From NCBI GenBank assembly GCA_028707015.1, contig JAQTVP010000086.1, forward strand, positions 1 through 6,816: a stretch of 6,816 nucleotides of DNA, in the 5' to 3' direction. Made by a program: the position numbers and the translations under genes. Positions 1-6,444 of the stretch are shown here, piece after piece (within the stretch, counting starts at the first letter, position 1; each line of letters starts with the position of its first letter). The stretch comes from Dehalococcoidales bacterium (GTDB lineage: Bacteria; Chloroflexota; Dehalococcoidia; Dehalococcoidales; JAQTVP01). The notes below the pieces were generated by a model. The model ran no database searches. It was not told the origin of the DNA and saw nothing but the letters and a program-made list of their open reading frames with translations.

Positions 1-961
1 CACAAATAGGGAAAGTCAATATCCACGCAGTTACAATATTACCAGCTACTCCCCAGCGTACCGCAGAAAATCTTCTGGTAGAACCCACACCCATAATAGC
101 TGTACTGGCACAATGGGTGGTACTTACTGGAATACCAACAATCGAAGCAGCTTCAATTACTGCTGCCGCCGAAGCTTGGGCAGCAAAGCCGTGAACAGGC
201 TGCAAATTGGTAACCTTCATTCCCATCGTTCTAACCACCCGCCAACCACCAATAGCTATACCAGTACTGATTGATAATGCTGATGTAATTATTATCCAAA
301 ATGGGATATTATCCCACAAACTCATCTCACCAGTATAAACGACCATTGCCATTGTGATAATTCCAATCGGCATCTGCCCATCATTTTTCCCATGAGAATA
401 TGCCAGAAAAGCCGTAGTAAGCCATTGCATACGGCTAAAAATAACTCTTATTTTAACCGGTGCACTTCGTCTGAATAGCCAATAAATAATACCCATCAAT
501 ATAAAACCGCCGACAAAACCTAAAATGGGCGCGACAACTACAGCTGCCATTACTCGCTGTAATACACTCCAAACAACTACTTCGGAACCAGCTAAAGCTA
601 TACCGGATGCCGCCAATCCGGCAACAAAACCGTGAGTTAAACTAATCGGCAGACCAAGATAAGAAGCAATGACACCCCAGATAATTATTGAAGATAAAGC
701 GGCAATTACCGGTAAATATGAATAGCTGATCGCTTCAGGAATTAAAATCCCTTTACCAATAGTCTTGGCAACAGCCAAACCGGTAGCAGAACCAATAAGA
801 TTAGATATTACGGCTATAATAATGGCTTTACGAGGAGACAGTGCCCGTGAACCTACCGCTGCAGCAATAGCATTGGCAGCATCATTAAATCCATTTACTA
901 AACCAAACCCGATAGCTAAAACAATAATAAACAGAAAAAGCCAGAAGGAAGAATCAGGCAT
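1..961 (-). CDS. pit: PiT-family inorganic phosphate permease, 3' end cut by window edge
   Basis: This is an integral membrane phosphate permease of the PiT family, which imports phosphate (often as a metal-phosphate complex) with H+ or Na+. About 320 codons are visible from the ATG at 961, and the reading frame is open to base 1. The family's internal duplication shows clearly. The first half has GFNDAANAIA (residues 24-33) and GLPISLTHGFVAG (103-115). The second half has HGKNDGQ (190-196) and GIPVSTTHCAST (276-287). The Asn-Asp pairs N26/D27 and N193/D194 are the conserved substrate/cation residues of the family. Many hydrophobic spans are visible, for example around 9-23, 47-64, 84-101, 137-161 and 200-235. 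Short PiT proteins are about 330 residues, so probably only a few C-terminal residues are missing. The ATG overlaps the end of the DUF47 gene by 8 bases, so translation is probably coupled. An AAGGAG lies at 974-979, rather far upstream (12 bases). Confidence 0.95.
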   Translation of the reverse strand, partial: MPDSSFWLFLFIIVLAIGFGLVNGFNDAANAIAAAVGSRALSPRKAIIIAVISNLIGSATGLAVAKTIGKGILIPEAISYSYLPVIAALSSIIIWGVIASYLGLPISLTHGFVAGLAASGIALAGSEVVVWSVLQRVMAAVVVAPILGFVGGFILMGIIYWLFRRSAPVKIRVIFSRMQWLTTAFLAYSHGKNDGQMPIGIITMAMVVYTGEMSLWDNIPFWIIITSALSISTGIAIGGWRVVRTMGMKVTNLQPVHGFAAQASAAAVIEAASIVGIPVSTTHCASTAIMGVGSTRRFSAVRWGVAGNIVTAWILTFPIC

Positions 962-1583
962 GCTTGAGGGCTACTCCTTCAAGGACATTAGCTACATCTT
1001 CACATCTATCAGTAGCGCTTTCCATATTTTCATAAATCTCACGCCACTTTATAACCTCAGCCATATCAAAGGTGTTATTAAATAACTCAGCCTGTGCTGA
1101 ACGTAACACCCTATCGGCTACATTCTCCAGCCGATTAATTTCAACACACCCTTTTAGTATACTACCTAGTTTTTTACGGTCTCTTAGCTGAAAGATGGCT
1201 TTTTCCACCTCAGTTGCTGCCTGTAATATGATATCAACCAGCTCTTTTGCTCTCTGGCTGGGACGGTCTATTTTATAAATAATCATTGCATCAGCGGTAG
1301 CATGGATAAAATCAACCACATCATCCAGTGTATGAGCTAGTACAGCTATATCTTCCCTATCAAATGGAGTAACAAAAGTACGGTGCAGTTGCGCCATAAT
1401 CTCATGAGTAATAGTATCCCCATCATGCTCAAAGGCTGTTATTTCATTAAGACTGGTATCAATATCTTCCCATGTATCAACCATTTTTTTTAGTTCTTGA
1501 GCTGCTTTCAGCATATTTTCGGTACTTTTTTCAAAGAGATCAAAAAACTTATGTTCTCTTGGGATGAAAGGTAATCTGAACAC
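954..1583 (-). CDS. DUF47 / PhoU-like phosphate transport accessory protein
   Basis: This is a cytosolic, all-helical protein of the DUF47 (PhoU-like) family, which typically sits beside PiT permeases and is thought to modulate them. With the start chosen here it has 209 residues, normal for the family. Acidic clusters expected to bind metal are present: E52 and D56 (E-HDGD), D75-D78 (DRED), D87/D88/D91 (LDDVVD), E153/D157 (ENVAD) and a C-terminal E-D cluster at about 185-196. A perfect AGGAGG lies at 1591-1596 on the minus strand. It is only 1 base from a possible TTG at 1589 but 7 bases from the GTG at 1583, so GTG 1583 is preferred; the TTG start would add two residues. It is the first gene of a two-gene operon with the PiT permease. 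Whether it activates or inhibits the permease cannot be read from the sequence. Confidence 0.93.
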   Translation of the reverse strand: MFRLPFIPREHKFFDLFEKSTENMLKAAQELKKMVDTWEDIDTSLNEITAFEHDGDTITHEIMAQLHRTFVTPFDREDIAVLAHTLDDVVDFIHATADAMIIYKIDRPSQRAKELVDIILQAATEVEKAIFQLRDRKKLGSILKGCVEINRLENVADRVLRSAQAELFNNTFDMAEVIKWREIYENMESATDRCEDVANVLEGVALKHA

Positions 1584-1590
1584 TATCAAT

Positions 1591-1596
1591 CCTCCT
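1591..1596 (-). promoter_or_regulatory. Shine-Dalgarno site of the DUF47 gene (decides start)
   Basis: The minus strand reads AGGAGG here, a complete anti-16S match. The spacing favours GTG at 1583 (7 bases) over TTG at 1589 (1 base). It is the strongest ribosome binding site in the window. Confidence 0.8.
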
Positions 1597-1665
1597 CTAC
1601 CAAAGGCAACAAAACAACAAAATTTAGAAACTTGAAGACAAAAACTATTATATTACCTTTTTTTG

Positions 1666-1694
1666 AGTTTAATTTAGACAGCTATAATTGTCAA
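1666..1694 (-). promoter_or_regulatory. Predicted sigma-70/sigma-A-type promoter for the DUF47-pit operon
   Basis: On the minus strand a perfect TTGACA (1694 down to 1689) is followed after 17 bases by TAAACT (1671 down to 1666), a 4/6 match to the -10 consensus. This would put the transcription start near 1659 and give a leader of about 75 bases. A perfect TATAAT also occurs at 1652-1647 on this strand, but it lacks a good -35 box at the usual distance. It remains an alternative -10. The assignment is by motif only. Confidence 0.5.
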
Positions 1695-1711
1695 GCTAAG
1701 TTCAGTTGACA
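1689..1711. repeat. Inverted repeat made of the two divergent -35 boxes
   Basis: TGTCAA (1689-1694) and TTGACA (1706-1711) are perfect inverted copies separated by 11 bases. Each copy is the -35 hexamer of one divergent promoter, so the symmetry may come only from the two promoters. It could also serve as an operator touching both. The two transcripts would start about 80 bases apart. Confidence 0.55.
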
Positions 1712-1734
1712 GTCGGCAAATAAGGACATACAAT
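1706..1734 (+). promoter_or_regulatory. Strong predicted sigma-70/sigma-A-type promoter for the trk operon
   Basis: TTGACA (1706-1711, 6/6) is followed by exactly 17 bases and TACAAT (1729-1734, 5/6). The predicted transcription start is near 1741. That leaves a leader of only about 10 bases before the ATG at 1751, or about 28 before the ATG at 1769, which favours the latter as the start of the first gene. It is the best promoter match in the window. Confidence 0.72.
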
Positions 1735-1768
1735 GCAATAACTACAAATAATGATTTTTAGAGACAGA

Positions 1769-1957
1769 ATGAACCAAGATAAAAATGATCAACAACCTGA
1801 GCGGAATAAAACTATCGAGCAATTACCCACAACCTATCCGGGAGATAGGCTGGTACGAAGGGAGAGAAAACCTCGAGGGAAATTCCGCAATCTCATTCAA
1901 GCTGTTTTAAGATTTTTTAAAAGCATAACTAATAAGTATCCAGGAAAAAGAAAATAA
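1769..1957 (+). CDS. Small basic protein of unknown function, first gene of the trk operon
   Basis: I do not recognise this protein. It has 62 residues from the ATG at 1769; an in-frame ATG at 1751 would add six. The 1769 start is preferred because the predicted promoter would leave 1751 only about 10 bases of leader, and because a weak GAG lies 5 bases before 1769 while nothing precedes 1751. The N-terminal half is polar and rich in Asp, Asn, Gln and Glu. The middle and end are rich in Arg and Lys (RRERKPRGK, ending KYPGKRK). Between them a stretch around residues 40-55 (FRNLIQAVLRFFKSI) could form a basic amphipathic helix. There is no membrane span or signal peptide. Its stop is 4 bases before the trkA start, and it lies right behind the trk promoter, so it is plausibly translated. 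A membrane-surface or regulatory role is only a guess. Confidence 0.55.
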   Translation: MNQDKNDQQPERNKTIEQLPTTYPGDRLVRRERKPRGKFRNLIQAVLRFFKSITNKYPGKRK

Positions 1958-1961
1958 TTAA

Positions 1962-3326
1962 ATGTACGTAATAATAGCCGGGGGTGGAGTAGTTGGTTTC
2001 CACATAGCTTCATTACTGGTAGAGGAAAAACAGGAAGTGGTTGTAGTGGAGCAAAATGAAGAAGCACTGGAAAATATCCGACGGCAACTTGATGTTAAGA
2101 CCATTCTCGGAAATACAGCAACTCCCAAAATCCTCAGAGAAGCAGAAGCGGACCGTGCCGATTTAATTATCGCTGTTACTAATTCTGATGAAACTAATAT
2201 GCTAACTTGCTTCATAGCTAAAGAACTGGGGGCAAGCACAACAGCAGCAAGAATCCGTAATTCTGAGTATTCAGGTTATTTTGTTGCCACCAGCAAGTTA
2301 TCTTCAGCTACACGCAAAGTTGTTAGACCAAAAAACTTTGGTATAGATATATTCATTAACCCTGAAGTTGAAGCAGCTAAGGAAATAATTAGTATCCTCT
2401 CCAGCTTTTACTCTACTCCCATAGAGAGTTTTGCTAACGGTCTCGTTCAGATAAGAGAATTCAGGGCGGAAAAAGAAGTAATAATAAATAAGCCGCTGCG
2501 TGATATTACTTTTTCCAAACCATGCGTTATTGCTGCAATTAGTCGTGCTAATGAAATCTTCATGCCACAAGCAGATGAGCTGGTAAAACAGGATGACCAT
2601 ATTTACATAGTTGCTGCCCGCGAATTCATGGATGAATTAGGAGAGATGTTTTCTCAACAGCAACGCCCAGCAAAAAGCGTAATTATTTTAGGTGGGGGAA
2701 ATGTTGGCTTCCGCATTGCTGAAGGATTACAGGAACACGGGATTATGGTTAAAGTAATTGAGATAAATATAAATAAGTGCCAGGAGATTGCAGCTAAACT
2801 GAATGGAGTAACCGTAGTTCATGGCGATGGCACTGACCGAGATTTCCTTATCGAACAAGGCATTCCATCAGCAGATGCTTTTGTAGCTACTACTAAAAGT
2901 GATGAGATTAACATCCTTTGCGGTTTTTTAGCTAAAAACCTAGGAGTGTCACGTAGTTTAGTATTGATTAATAAGTTAGGATATATACCGTTAACTGAGG
3001 CAGTTGGTGTTGATGTGGCGGCATCACCTTCTTTACTCACTGCTCGCAAGATTGCCCGTTTTGTTCTTCACGGCAGGGCAATTTCTGCAACTTTATTAGG
3101 GGGCAAACAGCTGCAGGCTGTAGAATTTGTTACCAGCCAAACAGCTAGTATTGCACATCAAACAATTACAGAAGCAGACTTGCCAAAAGATATAATAATA
3201 GGTGCCATTATTCATAATGAGAGGGTTATTATTCCTCCCAACAGCAGTATTATAGAACCAGGTGATCATGTCATTACAATATCTCCTCTCTCTGTTACCC
3301 CCACTGTAGAAAAGCTTTTTAAATAA
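1962..3326 (+). CDS. trkA: TrkA, K+ uptake regulatory subunit with two RCK units
   Basis: This is the cytosolic, peripheral nucleotide-binding subunit that gates a TrkH K+ channel. Its 454 residues match full-length TrkA. The order is RCK_N (about 1-120), RCK_C (about 138-225), RCK_N (about 237-355) and RCK_C (about 372-454). Both Rossmann folds keep their loops: GGGVVG at 7-12 with acidic E30 after strand 2, and GGGNVG at 244-249 with E267. These are the marks of NAD(H)-type binding, and TrkA proteins are known to respond to NADH/NAD and ATP/ADP. Both RCK_C halves carry the usual PGD/QDDH-type turn (KQDDHIYIVA at 209-218; EPGDHVI at 432-438). The start lies 4 bases after the stop of the small upstream gene, with only a distant AGGA (1942-1945), so re-initiation from the upstream gene is likely. 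The partner trkH follows after 9 bases. Confidence 0.95.
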   Translation: MYVIIAGGGVVGFHIASLLVEEKQEVVVVEQNEEALENIRRQLDVKTILGNTATPKILREAEADRADLIIAVTNSDETNMLTCFIAKELGASTTAARIRNSEYSGYFVATSKLSSATRKVVRPKNFGIDIFINPEVEAAKEIISILSSFYSTPIESFANGLVQIREFRAEKEVIINKPLRDITFSKPCVIAAISRANEIFMPQADELVKQDDHIYIVAAREFMDELGEMFSQQQRPAKSVIILGGGNVGFRIAEGLQEHGIMVKVIEININKCQEIAAKLNGVTVVHGDGTDRDFLIEQGIPSADAFVATTKSDEINILCGFLAKNLGVSRSLVLINKLGYIPLTEAVGVDVAASPSLLTARKIARFVLHGRAISATLLGGKQLQAVEFVTSQTASIAHQTITEADLPKDIIIGAIIHNERVIIPPNSSIIEPGDHVITISPLSVTPTVEKLFK

Positions 3327-3335
3327 AAACAGATA

Positions 3336-4796
3336 ATGAGAATAAAAGTAGTTTTTCACTACCTCGGAATTTTAATAGGAATTCTCGGTCTTTCTATGCT
3401 ATTTCCTTTAGCATGCAGCATCTATTATCAAGAATCTGATTTGTTAGTCTTTGTTATCTCAATAGCCATTACTCTAGTTTCAGGTTTACTTTTATGGAAA
3501 TTGTTCCCGGTTAGCGAAGAAAGATTAAGCCAAAGAGAAGCCATAATGTTAGTTTCCGGAGGCTGGATATTAGCTTCAGCTTTCGGAACTCTGCCATATG
3601 TATTGGCAGGTATTTTCCCCAGTTACCTTGACGCTTATTTTGAGGCTATATCCGGCTTTACTACAACCGGAGCTACGGTACTTACTGATATTGATAGTTT
3701 ACGTATAAGCCACCATGGCATTCTGATATGGCGCTCTCTAACCCAATGGATTGGCGGAATGGGCATAATAACCCTTTTTGTAGCTTTGTTCCCTGTACTT
3801 GGTATTGGAGCTTCCTTTCTGGTTGATGCTGAGATGCCGGGACCACAAGCTGAAAGAATAACCGCCCGTATTCGAGATACGGCTAAAGCTTTATGGTTAG
3901 TATATTTCGGTTTTTCGGGATTAGAGGTAATAACGCTGTGGATAGCAGGCATGCCTTTGTTTGATGCGTTTTCAGTTACTTTAAGCACCATGCCTACCGG
4001 AGGTTTTACTCCTACTACTTTAAGCGTTGGTGCTTATAATAGTGTGCTTATTGAAGGTATCATTATTTTCTTCATGGTGTTAGCCGGAGTAAATTTTGCA
4101 CTATATTATTTCCTTTTTTGGAAACATCAGCCAAAACGCATTTTAAGTAATCCCGAGTTTCAATTTTATATACTTATTCTGACTGGTTCTACCATTTTCA
4201 TGGCTTTAAACTTAATCAATGACATGGGACTACCTGTTAGTGAAGCCTTCAGGTATAGCAGCTTTCAATCTGTTTCCATTATGACAACAACAGGTTTTGT
4301 TACCGTTAATTTTGATGTCTGGCCAGCGTTTTCTAAGGTAATTATGCTCTGCTTAATGGCAATAGGAGCATCAGCTGGTTCTACCGGAGGAGCAATAAAA
4401 ATTACTAGAATTATGGTTTTATTAAAATATGCGTATCGCAGAATTATACTTTTCTTTAACCCGCGCGTAGTCTTACCTATTAAAATTGGCAAAAATATAG
4501 TCCCCGAAGGAATAATATCCGAAATTGTGGGTATGAGCATTTTATATTTTGGCATTCTTGTTTTTGGTTTTATACTAATGAGTACCGTTGGGCTAGATCA
4601 AGTATCGGCCTTATCTTCAGTTGCTGCTACTTTAGGAAATGTCGGTCCTGGGTTAGGATTAGTCGGGCCTGCGGCTAATTATCTATTTATCCCGGCCTTA
4701 GGAAAAATAATTCTCATAGTCTGCATGCTGGTTGGCCGCCTCGAACTATTCACAGTATTAGTATTATTAACCCCATCGTTCTGGAAATGGCGTTAA
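3336..4796 (+). CDS. trkH: TrkH-family K+ channel/transporter membrane subunit
   Basis: This is the K+-translocating membrane subunit of the Trk system. Its 486 residues are normal for TrkH. It shows the four repeated membrane-pore-membrane units, each with a pore-loop glycine: TTTGAT (109-114, G112), MPTGGF (219-224, G222), TTTGFV (317-322, G320) and GNVGPG (434-439, G437). Other family hallmarks are WRSLTQWIGGMGI (132-144), ASAGSTGGAIK (345-355) and the closing GRLELFTVLVLLTPSFW (467-483). The N-terminus starts with a basic stretch leading into a first helix, as usual for TrkH, which supports ATG 3336. No Shine-Dalgarno is visible, and the gene follows the trkA stop by 9 bases, so coupling is likely. 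It is the only K+ channel subunit in the window, while three RCK proteins are present. No terminator hairpin follows; an 89-base gap with a promoter leads to the usp gene. Confidence 0.95.
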   Translation: MRIKVVFHYLGILIGILGLSMLFPLACSIYYQESDLLVFVISIAITLVSGLLLWKLFPVSEERLSQREAIMLVSGGWILASAFGTLPYVLAGIFPSYLDAYFEAISGFTTTGATVLTDIDSLRISHHGILIWRSLTQWIGGMGIITLFVALFPVLGIGASFLVDAEMPGPQAERITARIRDTAKALWLVYFGFSGLEVITLWIAGMPLFDAFSVTLSTMPTGGFTPTTLSVGAYNSVLIEGIIIFFMVLAGVNFALYYFLFWKHQPKRILSNPEFQFYILILTGSTIFMALNLINDMGLPVSEAFRYSSFQSVSIMTTTGFVTVNFDVWPAFSKVIMLCLMAIGASAGSTGGAIKITRIMVLLKYAYRRIILFFNPRVVLPIKIGKNIVPEGIISEIVGMSILYFGILVFGFILMSTVGLDQVSALSSVAATLGNVGPGLGLVGPAANYLFIPALGKIILIVCMLVGRLELFTVLVLLTPSFWKWR

Positions 4797-4820
4797 TACA
4801 AGCCACTATTTGAGAGCAAT

Positions 4821-4849
4821 TTGTACATTTATGGTAAGAATACTATAAT
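4821..4849 (+). promoter_or_regulatory. Predicted internal promoter for the usp-RCK cluster
   Basis: TATAAT (4844-4849, 6/6) lies 17 bases after TTGTAC (4821-4826, 3/6 to the -35 consensus) in the 89-base gap after trkH. The predicted start is near 4856, about 30 bases before the usp ATG. No terminator is visible before it, so read-through from the trk operon is also possible. Confidence 0.5.
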
Positions 4850-4885
4850 ATCTGTTGTTTGGTAATTTAAGGGAAAGGCAAAACA

Positions 4886-5329
4886 ATGGAATTTCATAAA
4901 ATTTTAGTACCTGTTGCCGGCGTTATTACTAATGAAGAAATAATAGAGTTAGCCGACAATCTACTGGCTAAGAAGAACAAAGGTGAAATATGTGCCGTCT
5001 ATGTCATTTCTATAGAACGCACCCTCCCTGTAGATGCTGAAATAGAGTCTGAAATCGGCAAAGCTGAAAATATATTAAACAATATCGAACGTATTGCTGT
5101 TGAGCAGGGTTTAAAAATAGATACTGACCTCCTCCAAGCACGCGAAGCAGGCCCAGCAATTGTAGATGAAGCAATAGAACGAGAGGCTGACCTGATTTTA
5201 ATGGGCCTTACTTACAAGAGGCGCTTTGGTGAATTCAGCTTAGGTGACGTCGTACCCTATGTATTAAAAAATGCTCCCTGTCGTGTTATACTATATCATC
5301 AAGTTACATTGGATGAGTTTGCTGAATGA
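4886..5329 (+). CDS. Universal stress protein (UspA-like) with altered nucleotide loop
   Basis: This is a single-domain cytosolic Usp protein of 147 residues, the usual family length. It has the typical first strand (HKILVPV, residues 4-10) and the ADLILMG strand at 101-107. It also has the final VLKNAPCRVILY segment (126-137), matching the family's VL..APCPVLV ending. ATP-binding Usp proteins carry G-2X-G-9X-G(S/T) after the MG. Here the stretch at 107-121 reads GLTYKRRFGEFSLGD, so the second Gly is Tyr, the GG is RR and the final Ser/Thr is Asp. This suggests weak or different ligand binding. A GAAAGG-like ribosome site (about 4873-4878) lies 7 bases before the ATG. Its stop overlaps the next start as ATGA. 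Usp domains often accompany transporters and K+ systems (for example in KdpD), so a role in sensing for the neighbouring RCK/Trk proteins is a reasonable inference. Confidence 0.87.
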   Translation: MEFHKILVPVAGVITNEEIIELADNLLAKKNKGEICAVYVISIERTLPVDAEIESEIGKAENILNNIERIAVEQGLKIDTDLLQAREAGPAIVDEAIEREADLILMGLTYKRRFGEFSLGDVVPYVLKNAPCRVILYHQVTLDEFAE

Positions 5330-5724
5330 AAATAGTTATTATGGGTTGTGGACGAGTAGGTGCCCAGTTATCGGCATTACTAGATGCTAACGGGCATAAT
5401 GTTACTATTTTGGATACAGATGCATATAGTTTCCGTAGATTACCACCTAGTTTCAATGGTAAAGCCTTAATTGGTAATGGAATTAATGAGGATGCACTTA
5501 AAAGAGCAGGCATCAGCGAAGCAGATGCTTTCGTGGCTTTAACTCAAGGAGACAACCGTAATGTTATGGCAGCTCAGATTGCTAAACACATATTTAATGT
5601 ACCTAAAGTAGTATGCCGTATTTATGATCCATTACGTCAGGAATTATATACTACTCTGGGATTAGAAACTTTTAGCCCAACTGCAATATTTGCCCAAATA
5701 CTTAAAAAGGATCTGGAAAGCTAA
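5326..5724 (+). CDS. Stand-alone RCK_N (TrkA-N) nucleotide-binding protein
   Basis: This is a cytosolic Rossmann-fold K+-transport regulator of 132 residues. GCGRVG at 7-12 is the dinucleotide loop, D30 follows strand 2, and GNG (50-52) and ADAFVALT (66-73) are typical RCK_N elements. The protein ends at about the point where an RCK_N domain ends, so the RCK_C ligand-binding domain present in full RCK proteins is absent. A stop codon (5722-5724) followed by a new ATG shows this is a separate protein. No RCK_C-like sequence follows in this frame before the next gene, so I see no frameshift. It overlaps the usp gene by 4 bases (ATGA) and lies 10 bases before a full RCK gene. It probably pairs with that protein, since RCK_N domains dimerise to build octameric rings. 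Symbols such as ktrA or trkA would over-specify it. Confidence 0.9.
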   Translation: MKIVIMGCGRVGAQLSALLDANGHNVTILDTDAYSFRRLPPSFNGKALIGNGINEDALKRAGISEADAFVALTQGDNRNVMAAQIAKHIFNVPKVVCRIYDPLRQELYTTLGLETFSPTAIFAQILKKDLES

Positions 5725-5734
5725 GTTAATTATT

Positions 5735-6397
5735 ATGTATATTATTGTTGTCGGTGCCGGAAGATTAGGCTACTACCTTATTAAGGCCTTACTCGACCAA
5801 GGCCATGAAGTACTGGCTATAGAAAAAAGGGCTAATATTTGCGATAACATTACCAGCGAAATGGGTAGCTGCTGTATCCGCGGTGATGGCTGTGAAACAG
5901 CTACTCTAGCTGAAGTAGGTACTAACCGGGCAGATATGCTTATCGCTGTAACCGGGGATGATGAAGATAATCTGGTAGCCTGTCAAGTAGCCAAACACAA
6001 ATTTCACGTACCGCGGACTATTGCCCGCATTAGAAACCCCAGACATGAAAAACTTTTCAAAAAACTGGGCGTTGACGTTACCGTTAGCACAACTAATATT
6101 ATTCTTGAACATATAGAAAAAGAACTGCCGACACACCTGCTAACACATTTGCTAAACATTGAAGACAAAGGGCTTGAAATTGTAGAAATAAAAATACCGC
6201 CAAATGCAATCACTATAGGTAAAGCAATAAAAGAGCTTTCACTACCGCCGGAAAGTATTTTATCTTTAATCATTCGTAAAGCACATAAACCTATCATTCC
6301 AAAAGCCAGTACAATAATTCGAGCTGAGGATCAGATAGTAGCCGTTACTACCCCTGATTCAGAAGACGCACTAAGAACCATCTTAAGAGGCCGCTAG
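5735..6397 (+). CDS. Single-unit RCK protein (TrkA/KtrA-like K+ channel regulator)
   Basis: This is a cytosolic K+ uptake regulator of 220 residues, the KtrA-like size (one RCK_N plus one RCK_C) and about half of TrkA. RCK_N spans about 1-120, with GAGRLG at 7-12, E30 after strand 2 and RGDG at 49-52. RCK_C spans about 138-220 and ends with the usual turn and strand (RAEDQIVAVTT, 196-206). The ATG at 5735 is chosen because it begins directly with the first Rossmann strand, MYIIVVGAG, as in trkA of this window. A longer in-frame start (TTG at 5690) would add 15 residues read out of frame through the previous gene. No good ribosome site is visible; the 10-base gap to the previous stop suggests translational coupling. 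It probably forms a ring with the stand-alone RCK_N protein and acts on TrkH or on a channel encoded elsewhere. Confidence 0.92.
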   Translation: MYIIVVGAGRLGYYLIKALLDQGHEVLAIEKRANICDNITSEMGSCCIRGDGCETATLAEVGTNRADMLIAVTGDDEDNLVACQVAKHKFHVPRTIARIRNPRHEKLFKKLGVDVTVSTTNIILEHIEKELPTHLLTHLLNIEDKGLEIVEIKIPPNAITIGKAIKELSLPPESILSLIIRKAHKPIIPKASTIIRAEDQIVAVTTPDSEDALRTILRGR

Positions 6398-6412
6398 TTA
6401 TTCCTTTACTAC

Positions 6413-6444
6413 TTTATTATATTTTATTATATGTACTATATGTA
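6413..6444. repeat. Short AT-rich tandem repeats
   Basis: TTTATTATAT occurs twice back to back (6413-6422 and 6423-6432). It runs into TATATGTA, which also occurs twice (6428-6435 and 6437-6444) with one C between. The repeats sit 16 bases after the last RCK stop. Low complexity alone could produce this, and no function is known. Confidence 0.7.

Noticed and set aside
765..1085. 106-codon plus-strand ORF
   Set aside because: It lies antisense to the strongly supported PiT and DUF47 genes, has no recognisable domain or ribosome site, and is a shadow frame.
1590..1660. Riboswitch in the DUF47-pit leader
   Set aside because: The predicted leader is about 75 bases, AT-rich and without stable stems, too little for any riboswitch I could name.
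3635..3991. 118-codon minus-strand ORF inside trkH
   Set aside because: TrkH on the plus strand has all four pore motifs across this stretch; the antisense ORF shows no family features.
5690..5734. Longer TTG start for the full RCK protein
   Set aside because: The added 15 residues read out of frame through the end of the RCK_N gene; ATG 5735 begins exactly at the first Rossmann strand.
6365..6390. Small hairpin TAAGA-ACCA-TCTTA as a terminator
   Set aside because: The stem is only 5 A/T-rich pairs, lies inside the coding sequence and is not followed by a T run.
5326..6397. The RCK_N and full RCK genes as one TrkA broken by a frameshift
   Set aside because: Each protein has its own proper N-terminal Rossmann strand right after its ATG, and no RCK_C-like coding sequence lies between them, so a split or duplication of units is more likely than a sequencing error.
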